In this document: positions 10,663-22,500 of the stretch, in pieces | Layout of the letters: each line of letters starts with the position of its first letter | How positions within the stretch are numbered: the first letter of the stretch is position 1 | Source of the DNA: Osmia lignaria lignaria | Taxonomy: Eukaryota > Arthropoda > Insecta > Hymenoptera > Megachilidae | Direction of reading: 5' to 3' | Assembly: GCF_051020975.1 (NCBI RefSeq) | Contig: NW_027478159.1 | Coordinates: 13,098,501-13,162,500, forward strand | Length of the DNA: 64,000 bases | The notes under the pieces: generated by a model | Told to the model about the DNA's origin: nothing | Seen by the model: only the letters and a program-made list of their open reading frames with translations | Database searches by the model: none | Translations under genes and position numbers: made by a program

Positions 10663-12423
10663 AGAAACACCGTGGCCCCTTTCTTTGAGATAACTCTGCA
10701 CTATTGCGACCTGCAAATGCCAGTTCCAGCTTAGCTGTGCAGAAGAGGAACAACAAGAAGAAGAAATATCTCGGAATATGCCCGTCAGGCCCCTTCCCTT
10801 GAGATAAATCTGCAAATATCTCGGAAACGAAGCGAGCTATGGCAAAATGTTAAGAGACCTCTTTTGTAGAGAATTATGGTTCCTACAATTTATGTTCTAT
10901 GATATTTTTTGATCAGATGCGTAGTTCTCGAGATATATCAAGATATTTAAAAGTTCCGAAGCCGCACCAACATAATAGAGATAGAGAAACACCGTGGCCC
11001 CTTTCTTTGAGATAACTCTGCACTATTGCGAGCTGCAAATGCCACTTCCAGCTTAGCTGTGCAGAAGAAGAACAACAAGAAGAAGAAATATCTCGAAATA
11101 TGTCCGTCTGGCCCCTTCCCTTGAGATAAATCTGCAAATATCTCGGAAACGAAGCCAGCTATGGCAAAATGTTAAGAGACCTTTTTTGTAGACAATTATG
11201 TTTCCTACAATTTATGTTCTATGATATTTTTTGATCAGAAGCGTAGTTTTCGAGATATATCGAGATATTTAAAAGTTGCGAAGCCGCACCAACATAATAG
11301 AGATACAGAAACACCGTGGCCCCTTTCTTTGGGATAACTCTGCACTATTGCGAGCTGGAAATGCCACTTCCAGTTTAGCTGTGCACAAGAAGAACAACAA
11401 GAAGAAGAAATATCTCGAAATATGTCCGTCAGGACCCTTCCCTTGAGATAAATCTGCAAATATCTCGGAAACGAAGCGAGCTACGGCAAAACGTTAAGAG
11501 ACCTTTTTTGTAGAGAATTACGTTTCCTACAATTTATGTTCTATGATATTTTTTGATCAGATGCGTAGTTCTTAAGATATATCAAGATATTTAAAAGTTC
11601 CGAAGCCGCACCAACATAATAGAGATAGAGAAACACCGTGGCCCCTTTCTTTGAGATAACTCTGCACTATTGCGAGCTGCAAATGCCACTTCCAGCTTAG
11701 CTGTGCAGAAGAAGAACAACAAGAAGAAGAAATATCTCGAAATATGTCCGTCAGGCCCCTTCCCTTGAGATAAATCTGCAAATATCTCGGAAACGAAGCG
11801 AGCTATGGCAAAATGTTAAGAGACCTTTTTTGTAGAGAATTATGTTTCCTACAATTTACGTTCTCTGATATTTTGTGATCAGAAGCGTAGTTTTCGAGAT
11901 ATTCGAGATATTTAAAAGTTCCGAAGCCGCACCAACATAATAGAGATACAGAAACACCGTGGCCCCTTTCTTTGAGATAACTCTGCACTATTGCGACCTG
12001 CAAATGCCAGTTCCAGCTTAGCTGTGCAGAAGAGGAACAACAAGAAGAAGAAATATCTCGGAATATGCCCGTCAGGCCCCTTCCCTTGAGATAAATCTGC
12101 AAATATCTCGGAAACGAAGCGAGCTATGGCAAAATGTTAAGAGACCTTTTTCGTAGACAATTAAGTTTCCTACTTTTTATGTTCTATGATATTTTTTGAT
12201 CAGATGCGCAGTTCTCGAGATATATCAAGATATTTAAAAGCTTCGAAGCTGCACCAACATAATAGAGGTACAGAAACACCGTGGCCCCTTTCCTTGAGAT
12301 AACTCTGCACTATTGCGAGCTGCAAATGCCACTTCCAGCTTAGCTGTGCAGAAGAAGAACAACAAGAAGAAGAAATATTTCGAAATATGTCCGTCAGGCC
12401 CCTTCCCTTGAGATAAATCTGCA
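9850..12423. repeat. 8-monomer unit, copy 1 (2,574 bp)
   Basis: Repeats at an offset of 2,574 bp, that is eight monomers less the 1-bp deletions at 10592 and 11879. Order: end of 9626, then 9948, 10270, 10592, 10913, 11235, 11557 (junction block with CTTAAG) and 11879. It ends inside the hybrid monomer at 12200, between 12406 and 12458. Shared private states with copy 2 include CCGTCTGGCC, AAGCCAGC, GACAATTATG and GAGCTACGGCAAAACG. Confidence 0.85.
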
Positions 12424-12521
12424 AATATCTCGGAAACGAAGCGAGCTATGGCAAAACGTTAAGAGACCTTTTTTGTAGAGAATTATGTTTCCTACAATTT
12501 ATGTTCTATGATATTTTTTGA
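12200..12521. repeat. Composite monomer with three parental segments
   Basis: The start ATGCGCAGTTCTCGAG follows the 7380/9307 class. From AGCTTCGAAGCT to AAATATTTCG it follows the palindromic 9948 class. The end GCAAAACG with the AATTATG linker follows the 9626 class. The related monomer at 14774 shares the first two segments but keeps the 9948-type end. The simplest order is that the 14774-type hybrid formed first and the 12200 end was added when the 2,574-bp duplication occurred. Confidence 0.7.
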
Positions 12522-14997
12522 TCAGATGCGTAGTTCTCGAGATATGTCAAGATATTTAAAAGCTTCGAAGCTGCACCAACATAATAGAGGTACAGAAACA
12601 CCGTGGCCCCTTTCCTTGAGATAACTCTGCACTATTGCGAGCTGCAAATGCCACTTCCAGCTTAGCTGTGCAGAAGAAGAACAACAAGAAGAAGAAATAT
12701 TTCGAAATATGTCCGTCAGGCCCCTTCCCTTGAGATAAATCTGCAAATATCTCGGAAACGAAGCGAGCTATGGCAAAATGTTAAGAGACCTTTTTTGTAG
12801 AGAATTAAGTTTCCTACTTTTTATGTTCTATGATATTTTTTGATCAGAAGCGTAGTTTTCGAGATATATCGAGATATTTAAAAGTTGCGAAGCCGCACCA
12901 ACATAATAGAGATACAGAAACACCGGGGCCCCTTTCTTTGGGATAACTCTGCACTATTGCGAGCTGCAAATGCCACTTCCAGCTTAGCTGTGCAGAAGAA
13001 GAACAACAAGAAGAAGAAATATCTCGAAATATGTCCGTCAGGCCCCTTCCCTTGAGATAAATCTGCAAATATCTCGGAAACGAAGCGAGCTATGGCAAAA
13101 TGTTAAGAGACCTTTTTTGTAGAGAATTATGTTTCCTACAATTTACGTTCTCTGATATTTTGTGATCAGAAGCGTAGTTTTCGAGATATTCGAGATATTT
13201 AAAAGTTCCGAAGCCGCACCAACATAATAGAGATACAGAAACACCGTGGCCCCTTTCTTTGAGATAACTCTGCACTATTGCGACCTGCAAATGCCAGTTC
13301 CAGCTTAGCTGTGCAGAAGAGGAACAACAAGAAGAAGAAATATCTCGGAATATGCCCGTCAGGCCCCTTCCCTTGAGATAAATCTGCAAATATCTCGGAA
13401 ACGAAGCGAGCTATGGCAAAATGTTAAGAGACCTCTTTTGTAGAGAATTATGGTTCCTACAATTTATGTTCTATGATATTTTTTGATCAGATGCGTAGTT
13501 CTCGAGATATATCAAGATATTTAAAAGTTCCGAAGCCGCACCAACATAATAGAGATAGAGAAACACCGTGGCCCCTTTCTTTGAGATAACTCTGCACTAT
13601 TGCGAGCTGCAAATGCCACTTCCAGCTTAGCTGTGCAGAAGAAGAACAACAAGAAGAAGAAATATCTCGAAATATGTCCGTCTGGCCCCTTCCCTTGAGA
13701 TAAATCTGCAAATATCTCGGAAACGAAGCCAGCTATGGCAAAATGTTAAGAGACCTTTTTTGTAGACAATTATGTTTCCTACAATTTATGTTCTATGATA
13801 TTTTTTGATCAGAAGCGTAGTTTTCGAGATATATCGAGATATTTAAAAGTTGCGAAGCCGCACCAACATAATAGAGATACAGAAACACCGTGGCCCCTTT
13901 CTTTGGGATAACTCTGCACTATTGCGAGCTGGAAATGCCACTTCCAGTTTAGCTGTGCACAAGAAGAACAACAAGAAGAAGAAATATCTCGAAATATGTC
14001 CGTCAGGACCCTTCCCTTGAGATAAATCTGCAAATATCTCGGAAACGAAGCGAGCTACGGCAAAACGTTAAGAGACCTTTTTTGTAGAGAATTACGTTTC
14101 CTACAATTTATGTTCTATGATATTTTTTGATCAGATGCGTAGTTCTTAAGATATATCAAGATATTTAAAAGTTCCGAAGCCGCACCAACATAATAGAGAT
14201 AGAGAAACACCGTGGCCCCTTTCTTTGAGATAACTCTGCACTATTGCGAGCTGCAAATGCCACTTCCAGCTTAGCTGTGCAGAAGAAGAACAACAAGAAG
14301 AAGAAATATCTCGAAATATGTCCGTCAGGCCCCTTCCCTTGAGATAAATCTGCAAATATCTCGGAAACGAAGCGAGCTATGGCAAAATGTTAAGAGACCT
14401 TTTTTGTAGAGAATTATGTTTCCTACAATTTACGTTCTCTGATATTTTGTGATCAGAAGCGTAGTTTTCGAGATATTCGAGATATTTAAAAGTTCCGAAG
14501 CCGCACCAACATAATAGAGATACAGAAACACCGTGGCCCCTTTCTTTGAGATAACTCTGCACTATTGCGACCTGCAAATGCCAGTTCCAGCTTAGCTGTG
14601 CAGAAGAGGAACAACAAGAAGAAGAAATATCTCGGAATATGCCCGTCAGGCCCCTTCCCTTGAGATAAATCTGCAAATATCTCGGAAACGAAGCGAGCTA
14701 TGGCAAAATGTTAAGAGACCTTTTTCGTAGACAATTAAGTTTCCTACTTTTTATGTTCTATGATATTTTTTGATCAGATGCGCAGTTCTCGAGATATATC
14801 AAGATATTTAAAAGCTTCGAAGCTGCACCAACATAATAGAGGTACAGAAACACCGTGGCCCCTTTCCTTGAGATAACTCTGCACTATTGCGAGCTGCAAA
14901 TGCCACTTCCAGCTTAGCTGTGCAGAAGAAGAACAACAAGAAGAAGAAATATTTCGAAATATGTCCGTCAGGCCCCTTCCCTTGAGATAAATCTGCA
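12424..14997. repeat. 8-monomer unit, copy 2 (2,574 bp)
   Basis: The monomers at 12522, 12844, 13166, 13487, 13809, 14131 and 14453 match those at 9948-11879 in order. The copy ends within the monomer at 14774. After that point copy 1 reads GCAAAACG whereas this copy reads GCAAAATG (C at 12457 against T at 15031). Confidence 0.85.
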
Positions 14998-16788
14998 AAT
15001 ATCTCGGAAACGAAGCGAGCTATGGCAAAATGTTAAGAGACCTTTTTTGTAGAGAATTAAGTTTCCTACTTTTTATGTTCTATGATATTTTTTGATCAGA
15101 AGCGTAGTTTTCGAGATATATCGAGATATTTAAAAGTTGCGAAGCCGCACCAACATAATAGAGATACAGAAACACCGGGGCCCCTTTCTTTGGGATAACT
15201 CTGCACTATTGCGAGCTGCAAATGCCACTTCCAGCTTAGCTGTGCAGAAGAAGAACAACAAGAAGAAGAAATATCTCGAAATATGTCCGTCAGGCCCCTT
15301 CCCTTGAGATAAATCTGCAAATATCTCGGAAACGAAGCGAGCTATGGCAAAATGTTAAGAGACCTTTTTTGTAGAGAATTAAGTTTCCTACTTTTTATGT
15401 TCTATGATATTTTTTGATCAGATGCGTAGTTCTCGAGATATATCAAGATATTTAAAAGTTCCGAAGCCGCACCAACATAATAGAGATACAGAAACACCGT
15501 GGCCCCTTTCTTTGAGATAACTCTGCACTATTGCGAGCTGCAAATGCCACTTCCAGCTTAGCTGTGCAGAAGAAGAACAACAAGAAGAAGAAATATCTCG
15601 AAATATGTCCGTCAGGCCCCTTCCCTTGAGATAAATCTGCAAATATCTCGGAAACGAAGCGAGCTATGGCAAAATGTTAAGAGACCTTCTTTGTAGAGAA
15701 TTATGTTTCCTACAATTTAGGTTCTATGATATTTTTTGATCAGAAGCGTAGTTTTCGAGATATATCGAGATATTTAAAAGTTCCGAAGCCGCACCATCAT
15801 AATAGAGATACAGAAACACCGTGGCCCCTTTCTTTGAGATAACTCTGCACTATTGCGAGCTGCAAATGCCACTTCCAGCTTAGCTGTGCAGAAGAAGAAC
15901 AACAAGAAGAAGAAATATCTCGAAATATGTCCGTGAGGCCCCTTCCCTTGAGATAAATATGCAAATATCTCGGAAACGAAGCGAGCTATGGCAAAATGTT
16001 AAGAGACCTTTTTTGTAGAGAATTATGTTTCCTACAATTTAGGTTCTATGATATTTTTTGATCAGAAGCGTAGTTTTCGAGCTATATCGAGATATTTAAA
16101 AGTTCCGAAGCCGCACCAACATAATAGAGATACAGAAACACCGTGGCCCCTTTCTTTGAGATAACTGTGCACCAGTGCGAGCCGCAAATGCCACTTCCAG
16201 CTTAGCTGTGCAGAAGAAGAACAACAAGAAAAAGAAATATCTCGAAATATGTCCGTCAGGCCCCTTCCCTTGAGATATATCTGCAAATATCTCGGAAACG
16301 AAGCGAGCTATGGCAAAATGTTAAGAGACCGTTTTTGTAGAGAATTATGTTTCCTACTTTTTATGTTCTATGATATTTTTTGATCAGACGCGTAGTTCTC
16401 GAGATATATCAAGATATTTAAAAGTTCCGAAGCCGCACCAACATAATAGAGATACAGAAACACCGTGGCCCCTTTCTTTGAGATAACTCTGCACTATTGC
16501 GAGCTGCAAATGCCACTTCCAGCTTAGCTGTGCAGAAGAAGAACAACAAGAAGAAGAAATATCTCGAAATATGTCCGTCAGGCCCCTTCCCTTGAGATAA
16601 ATATGCAAATATCTCGGAAACGAAGCGAGCTATGGCAAAATGTTAAGAGACCTTTTTTGTAGAGAATTAAGTTTCCTACTTTTTATGTTCTATGATATTT
16701 TTTGATCAGATGCGTAGTTCTCGAGATATATCAAGATATTTAAAAGTTCCGAAGCCGCACCAACATAATAGAGATACAGAAACACCGT

Positions 16789-16815
16789 GGCCCCTTTCTT
16801 TGAGATAACTCTGCA
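16789..16815 (+). repeat. Internal direct repeat arm A
   Basis: This 27-base segment starts GGCCCCTTTCTTTGAGATAA. It matches arm B, 114 bp downstream in the same monomer, at 24 of 27 positions without a gap. The similarity continues weakly past a gap of about 10 bp, where both copies carry a GCGAGCT element followed by GCAAA. The arm is present in essentially all monomers at unit positions 84-110. It suggests that the present unit arose by internal duplication of a shorter repeat followed by divergence. Confidence 0.8.
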
Positions 16816-16858
16816 CTATTGCGAGCTGCAAATGCCACTTCCAGCTTAGCTGTGCAGA
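16810..16858. repeat. Nested inverted repeat inside the monomer
   Basis: Outer arms TCTGCAC (16810-16816) and GTGCAGA (16852-16858) are perfect 7-bp inverse complements. Between them AGCTG (16824-16828) and CAGCT (16842-16846) form a second 5-bp pair, centred on the same axis to within a base. The arrangement is conserved in most monomers. Such a dyad could extrude as a small cruciform or bind a dimeric protein; both ideas are inference. Monomers with CACTAGTGCGAGCC keep the outer arms but lose the inner left arm. Confidence 0.65.
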
Positions 16859-16882
16859 AGAAGAACAACAAGAAGAAGAAAT
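16856..16882. repeat. GAA/CAA trinucleotide tract in each monomer
   Basis: A short purine-rich run of GAA and CAA triplets lies at unit positions 151-177 in every monomer. The commonest form is GAAGAAGAACAACAAGAAGA followed by AGAAAT. The only recurrent 3-bp deletion of the array, in the five 319-bp monomers, falls exactly here, as expected of triplet slippage. On the minus strand the tract yields a serine/cysteine-rich stretch of a spurious open frame. Confidence 0.75.
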
Positions 16883-16902
16883 ATCTCGAAATATGTCCGT
16901 CA

Positions 16903-16929
16903 GGCCCCTTCCCTTGAGATAAATCTGCA
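16903..16929 (+). repeat. Internal direct repeat arm B
   Basis: This is the second arm of the intra-monomer direct repeat, starting GGCCCCTTCCCTTGAGATAA, at unit positions 198-224. It differs from arm A at three positions only (T/C, T/C and C/A). Variants of arm B define monomer classes: GAGATAAATC (commonest), GAGATATATC, GAGCTAAATC, and GAGCTAATC with a 1-bp deletion. Confidence 0.8.
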
Positions 16930-16972
16930 AATATCTCGGAAACGAAGAGAGCTATGGCAAAATGTTAAGAGA

Positions 16973-17027
16973 CCTTTTTTGTAGAGAATTAAGTTTCCTA
17001 CTTTTCATGTTCTATGATATTTTTTGA
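16973..17027. repeat. T-tract linker at the monomer end
   Basis: The last 55 bp of the unit are AT-rich and contain T6 (16975-16980), TTT, a T-run interrupted in this copy, and a final T6 just before TGATCAG. The segment exists in two main versions: AATTAAGTTTCCTACTTTTT and AATTATGTTTCCTACAATTT. The second version carries a TGTAG...CTACA inverted repeat. The clustered T-tracts could give some intrinsic curvature, but their spacing is not cleanly helical. Confidence 0.6.
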
Positions 17028-19599
17028 TCAGATGCGTAGTTCTCGAGATATATCAAGATATTTAAAAGTTCCGAAGCTGCACCAACATAATAGAGATACA
17101 GAAACACCGTGGCCCCTTTCTTTGAGATAACTCTGCACTATTGCGAGCTGTAAATGCCACTTCCAGCTTAGCTGTGCAGAAGAAGAACAACAAGAAGAAG
17201 AAATATCTCGAAATATGTCCGTCAGGCCCCTTCCCTTGAGATAAATATGCAAATATCTCGGAAACGAAGCGAGCTATGGCAAAATGTTAAGAGACCTTTT
17301 TTGTAGAGAATTAAGTTTCCTACTTTTTATGTTCTATGATATTTTTTGATCAGATGCGTAGTTCTCGAGATATATCAAGATATTTAAAAGTTCCGAAGCC
17401 GCACCAACATAATAGAGATAGAGAAACACCGTGGCCCCTTTCTTTGAGATAACTCTGCACTATTGCGAGCTGCAAATGCCACTTCCAGCTTAGCTGTGCA
17501 GAAGAAGAACAACAAGAAGAAGAAATATCTCGAAATATGTCCGTCAGGCCCCTTCCCTTGAGATAAATCTGCAAATATCTCGGAAACAAAGCCAGCTATG
17601 GCAAAATGTTAAGAGACCTTTTTTGTAGAGAATTATGTTTCCTACAATTTATGTTCTATGATATTTTTTGATCAGAAGCGTAGTTTTCGAGATATATCGA
17701 GATATTTAAAAGTTGCGAAGCCGCACCAACATAATAGAGATACAGAAACACCGTGGCCCCTTTCTTTGGCATAACTCTGCACTATTGCGAGCTGGAAATG
17801 CCACTTCCAGTTTAGCTGTGCACAAGAAGAACAACAAGAAGAAGAAAGATCTCGAAATATGTCCGTCAGGACCCTTCCCTTGAGATAAATCTGCAAATAT
17901 CTCGGAAACGAAGCGAGCTACGGCAAAACGTTAAGAGACCTTTTTTGTAGAGAATTACGTTTCCTACAATTTATGTTCTATGATATTTTTTGATCAGATG
18001 CGTAGTTCTTAAGATATATCAAGATATTTAAAAGTTCCGAAGCCGCACCAACATAATAGAGATAGAGAAACACCGTGGCCCGTTTCTTTGAGATAACTCT
18101 GCACTATTGCGAGCTGCAAATGCCACTTCCAGCTTAGCTGTGCAGAAGAAGAACAACAAGAAGAAGAAATATCTCGAAATATGTCCGTCAGGCCCCTTCC
18201 CTTGAGATAAATCTGCAAATATCTCGGAAACGAAGCGAGCTATGGCAAAATGTTAAGAGACCTTTTTTGTAGAGAATTATGTTTCCTACAATTTACGTTC
18301 TCTGATATTTTGTGATCAGAAGCGTAGTTTTCGAGATATTCGACATATTTAAAAGTTCCGAAGCCGCACCAACATAATAGAGATACAGAAACACCGTGGC
18401 CCCTTTCTTTGAGATAACTCTGCACTATTGCGACCTGCAAATGCCAGTTCCAGCTTAGCTGTGCAGAAGAGGAACAACAAGAAGAAGAAATATCTCGGAA
18501 TATGCCCGTCAGGCCCCTTCCCTTGAGATAAATCTGCAAATATCTCGGAAACGAAGCGAGCTATGGCAAAATGTTAAGAGACCTTTTTCGTAGAGAATTA
18601 AGTTTCCTACTTTTTATGTTCTATGATATTTTTTGATCAGATGCGCAGTTCTCGAGATATATCAAGATATTTAAAAGTTCCGAAGCCGCACCAACATAAT
18701 AGAGATACAGAAATACCGTGGCCCCTTTCTTTGAGATAACTTTCCACTATTGCGAGCTGTAAATGCCACTTCCAGCTTAGCTGTGCAGAACAACAACAAG
18801 AAGAAGAAATATCTCGAAATATGTCCGTCAGGCCCCTTCCCTTGAGATATATCTGCAAATATCTCGGAAACGAAGCGAGCTATGGCAAAATGTTGAGAGA
18901 CCTTTTTTGTAGAGAATTATGTTTCCTACAATTTATGTTCTATGATATTTTTTGATCAGAAGCGTAGTTTTCGAGATATATCAAGATATTTAAAAGTTCC
19001 GAAGCCGCACCAACATAATAGAGATACAGAAACACCGTGGCCCCTTTCTTTGGGATAACTCTGCACTATTGCGAGCTGGAAATGCCACTTCCAGTTTAGC
19101 TGTGCAGAACAAGAACAACAAGAAGAAGAAATATCTCGAAATATGTACGTCAGGACCCTTCTCTTGAGATAAATCTGCAAATATCTCGGAAACGAAGCGA
19201 GCTATGGCAAAACGTTAAGAGACCTTTTTTGTAGAGAATTATGTTTCCTACAATTTATGTTCTATGATATTTTTTGATCAGATGCGTAGTTCTCGAGATA
19301 TGTCAAGATATTTAAAAGCTTCGAAGCTGCACCAACATAATAGAGGTACAGAAACACCGTGGCCCCTTTCTTTGAGATAACTCTGCACTATTGCGAGCTG
19401 CAAATGCCACTTCCAGCTTAGCTGTGCAGAAGAAGAACAACAAGAAGAAGAAATATTTCGAAATATGTCCGTCAGGCCCCTTCCCTTGAGATAAATCTGC
19501 AAATATCTCGGAAACGAAGCGAGCTATGGCAAAATGTTAAGAGACCTTTTTTGTAGAGAATTAAGTTTCCTACTTTTTATGTTCTATGATATTTTTTGA

Positions 19600-22500
19600 T
19601 CAGAAGCGTAGTTTTCGAGATATATCGAGATATTTAAAAGTTGCGAAGCCGCACCAACATAATAGAGATACAGAAACACCGTGGCCCCTTTCTTTGGGAT
19701 AACTCTGCACTATTGCGAGCTGGAAATGCCACTTCCAGTTTAGCTGTGCACAAGAAGAACAACAAGAAGAAGAAATATCTCGAAATATGTCCGTCAGGAC
19801 CCTTCCCTTGAGATAAATCTGCAAATATCTCGGAAACGAAGCGAGCTACGGCAAAACGTTAAGAGACCTTTTTTGTAGAGAATTACGTTTCCTACAATTT
19901 ATGTTCTATGATATTTTTTGATCAGATGCGTAGTTCTTAAGATATATCAAGATATTTAAAAGTTCCGAAGCCGCACCAACATAATAGAGATAGAGAAACA
20001 CCGTGGCCCCTTTCTTTGAGATAACTCTGCACTATTGCGAGCTGCAAATGCCACTTCCAGCTTAGCTGTGCAGAAGAAGAACAACAAGAAGAAGAAATAT
20101 CTCGAAATATGTCCGTCAGGCCCCTTCCCTTGAGATAAATCTGCAAATATCTCGGAAACGAAGCGAGCTATGGCAAAATGTTAAGAGACCTTTTTTGTAG
20201 AGAATTATGTTTCCTACAATTTACGTTCTCTGATATTTTGTGATCAGAAGCGTAGTTTTCGAGATATTCGAGATATTTAAAAGTTCCGAAGCCGCACCAA
20301 CATAATAGAGATACAGAAACACCGTGGCCCCTTTCTTTGAGATAACTCTGCACTATTGCGACCTGCAAATGCCAGTTCCAGCTTAGCTGTGCAGAAGAGG
20401 AACAACAAGAAGAAGAAATATCTCGGAATATGCCCGTCAGGCCCCTTCCCTTGAGATAAATCTGCAAATATCTCGGAAACGAAGCGAGCTATGGCAAAAT
20501 GTTAAGAGACCTTTTTCGTAGACAATTAAGTTTCCTACTTTTTATGTTCTATGATATTTTTTGATCAGATGCGCAGTTCTCGAGATATATCAAGATATTT
20601 AAAAGCTTCGAAGCTGCACCAACATAATAGAGGTACAGAAACACCGTGGCCCCTTTCCTTGAGATAACTCTGCACTATTGCGAGCTGCAAATGCCACTTC
20701 CAGCTTAGCTGTGCAGAAGAAGAACAACAAGAAGAAGAAATATTTCGAAATATGTCCGTCAGGCCCCTTCCCTTGAGATAAATCTGCAAATATCTCGGAA
20801 ACGAAGCGAGCTATGGCAAAATGTTAAGAGACCTTTTTTGTAGAGAATTAAGTTTCCTACTTTTTATGTTCTATGATATTTTTTGATCAGAAGCGTAGTT
20901 TTCGAGATATATCGAGATATTTAAAAGTTGCGAAGCCGCACCAACATAATAGAGATACAGAAACACCGGGGCCCCTTTCTTTGGGATAACTCTGCACTAT
21001 TGCGAGCTGCAAATGCCACTTCCAGCTTAGCTGTGCAGAAGAAGAACAACAAGAAGAAGAAATATCTCGAAATATGTCCGTCAGGCCCCTTCCCTTGAGA
21101 TAAATCTGCAAATATCTCGGAAACGAAGCGAGCTATGGCAAAATGTTAAGAGACCTTTTTTGTAGAGAATTAAGTTTCCTACTTTTTATGTTCTATGATA
21201 TTTTTTGATCAGATGCGTAGTTCTCGAGATATATCAAGATATTTAAAAGTTCCGAAGCCGCACCAACATAATAGAGATACAGAAACACCGTGGCCCCTTT
21301 CTTTGAGATAACTCTGCACTATTGCGAGCTGCAAATGCCACTTCCAGCTTAGCTGTGCAGAAGAAGAACAACAAGAAGAAGAAATATCTCGAAATATGTC
21401 CGTCAGGCCCCTTCCCTTGAGATAAATCTGCAAATATCTCGGAAACGAAGCGAGCTATGGCAAAATGTTAAGAGACCTTCTTTGTAGAGAATTATGTTTC
21501 CTACAATTTAGGTTCTATGATATTTTTTGATCAGAAGCGTAGTTTTCGAGATATATCGAGATATTTAAAAGTTCCGAAGCCGCACCATCATAATAGAGAT
21601 ACAGAAACACCGTGGCCCCTTTCTTTGAGATAACTCTGCACTATTGCGAGCTGCAAATGCCACTTCCAGCTTAGCTGTGCAGAAGAAGAACAACAAGAAG
21701 AAGAAATATCTCGAAATATGTCCGTGAGGCCCCTTCCCTTGAGATAAATATGCAAATATCTCGGAAACGAAGCGAGCTATGGCAAAATGTTAAGAGACCT
21801 TTTTTGTAGAGAATTATGTTTCCTACAATTTAGGTTCTATGATATTTTTTGATCAGAAGCGTAGTTTTCGAGCTATATCGAGATATTTAAAAGTTCCGAA
21901 GCCGCACCAACATAATAGAGATACAGAAACACCGTGGCCCCTTTCTTTGAGATAACTGTGCACCAGTGCGAGCCGCAAATGCCACTTCCAGCTTAGCTGT
22001 GCAGAAGAAGAACAACAAGAAAAAGAAATATCTCGAAATATGTCCGTCAGGCCCCTTCCCTTGAGATATATCTGCAAATATCTCGGAAACGAAGCGAGCT
22101 ATGGCAAAATGTTAAGAGACCGTTTTTGTAGAGAATTATGTTTCCTACTTTTTATGTTCTATGATATTTTTTGATCAGACGCGTAGTTCTCGAGATATAT
22201 CAAGATATTTAAAAGTTCCGAAGCCGCACCAACATAATAGAGATACAGAAACACCGTGGCCCCTTTCTTTGAGATAACTCTGCACTATTGCGAGCTGCAA
22301 ATGCCACTTCCAGCTTAGCTGTGCAGAAGAAGAACAACAAGAAGAAGAAATATCTCGAAATATGTCCGTCAGGCCCCTTCCCTTGAGATAAATATGCAAA
22401 TATCTCGGAAACGAAGCGAGCTATGGCAAAATGTTAAGAGACCTTTTTTGTAGAGAATTAAGTTTCCTACTTTTTATGTTCTATGATATTTTTTGATCAG

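Larger units (their letters stand above)
16706..17027. repeat. Consensus-like reference monomer (322 bp)
   Basis: I use this copy as the reference unit because it carries the commonest state at most variable sites. Its one clear private change is GAAGAGAGC in place of GAAGCGAGC near 16947. The consensus by hand count is 65 C, 61 G and 11 CpG in 322 bp, that is 39% GC and an observed/expected CpG ratio near 0.9. Order of elements on the + strand: junction block with CTCGAG, TATTTAAAAG, CCGAAGCCGCACC, arm A, nested dyad, GAA/CAA tract, AAATATCTCG, arm B, second AAATATCTCG, CGAAGCGAGC-like block, T-tract linker. An identical copy lies 5,791 bp downstream at 22497. Confidence 0.9.
13809..19599. 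repeat. 18-monomer unit, copy 1 (5,791 bp)
   Basis: Eighteen consecutive monomers (13809 to 19278) recur at a constant offset of 5,791 bp. Length is 18 x 322 minus 5, from 321-bp monomers at 14453 and 18316 and a 319-bp monomer at 18637. Private marks shared with copy 2 include G at 18082 (CCCGTTTC), C at 18344 (TTCGACATATTT), A at 17588 (GAAACAAAGCC), AAGAAAAAGAAAT near 16208, GAGCTATATC near 16081 and AAAGATCTCG near 17845. I found no difference between the copies by eye. The true left edge lies between about 13.78 and 13.89 kb. Confidence 0.9.

Noticed and set aside
16732..16746. TATTTAAAAG as a TATA box in every monomer
   Set aside because: The match to TATA consensus is weak, there is no downstream gene, and TTTAAA is symmetric, so it gives no strand information.
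16929..16955. CENP-B box in the CGGAAACGAAGCGAGC block
   Set aside because: The reverse strand contains TTCGTT, but the remaining required positions of the CENP-B box (the A and the CGGG core) are absent.
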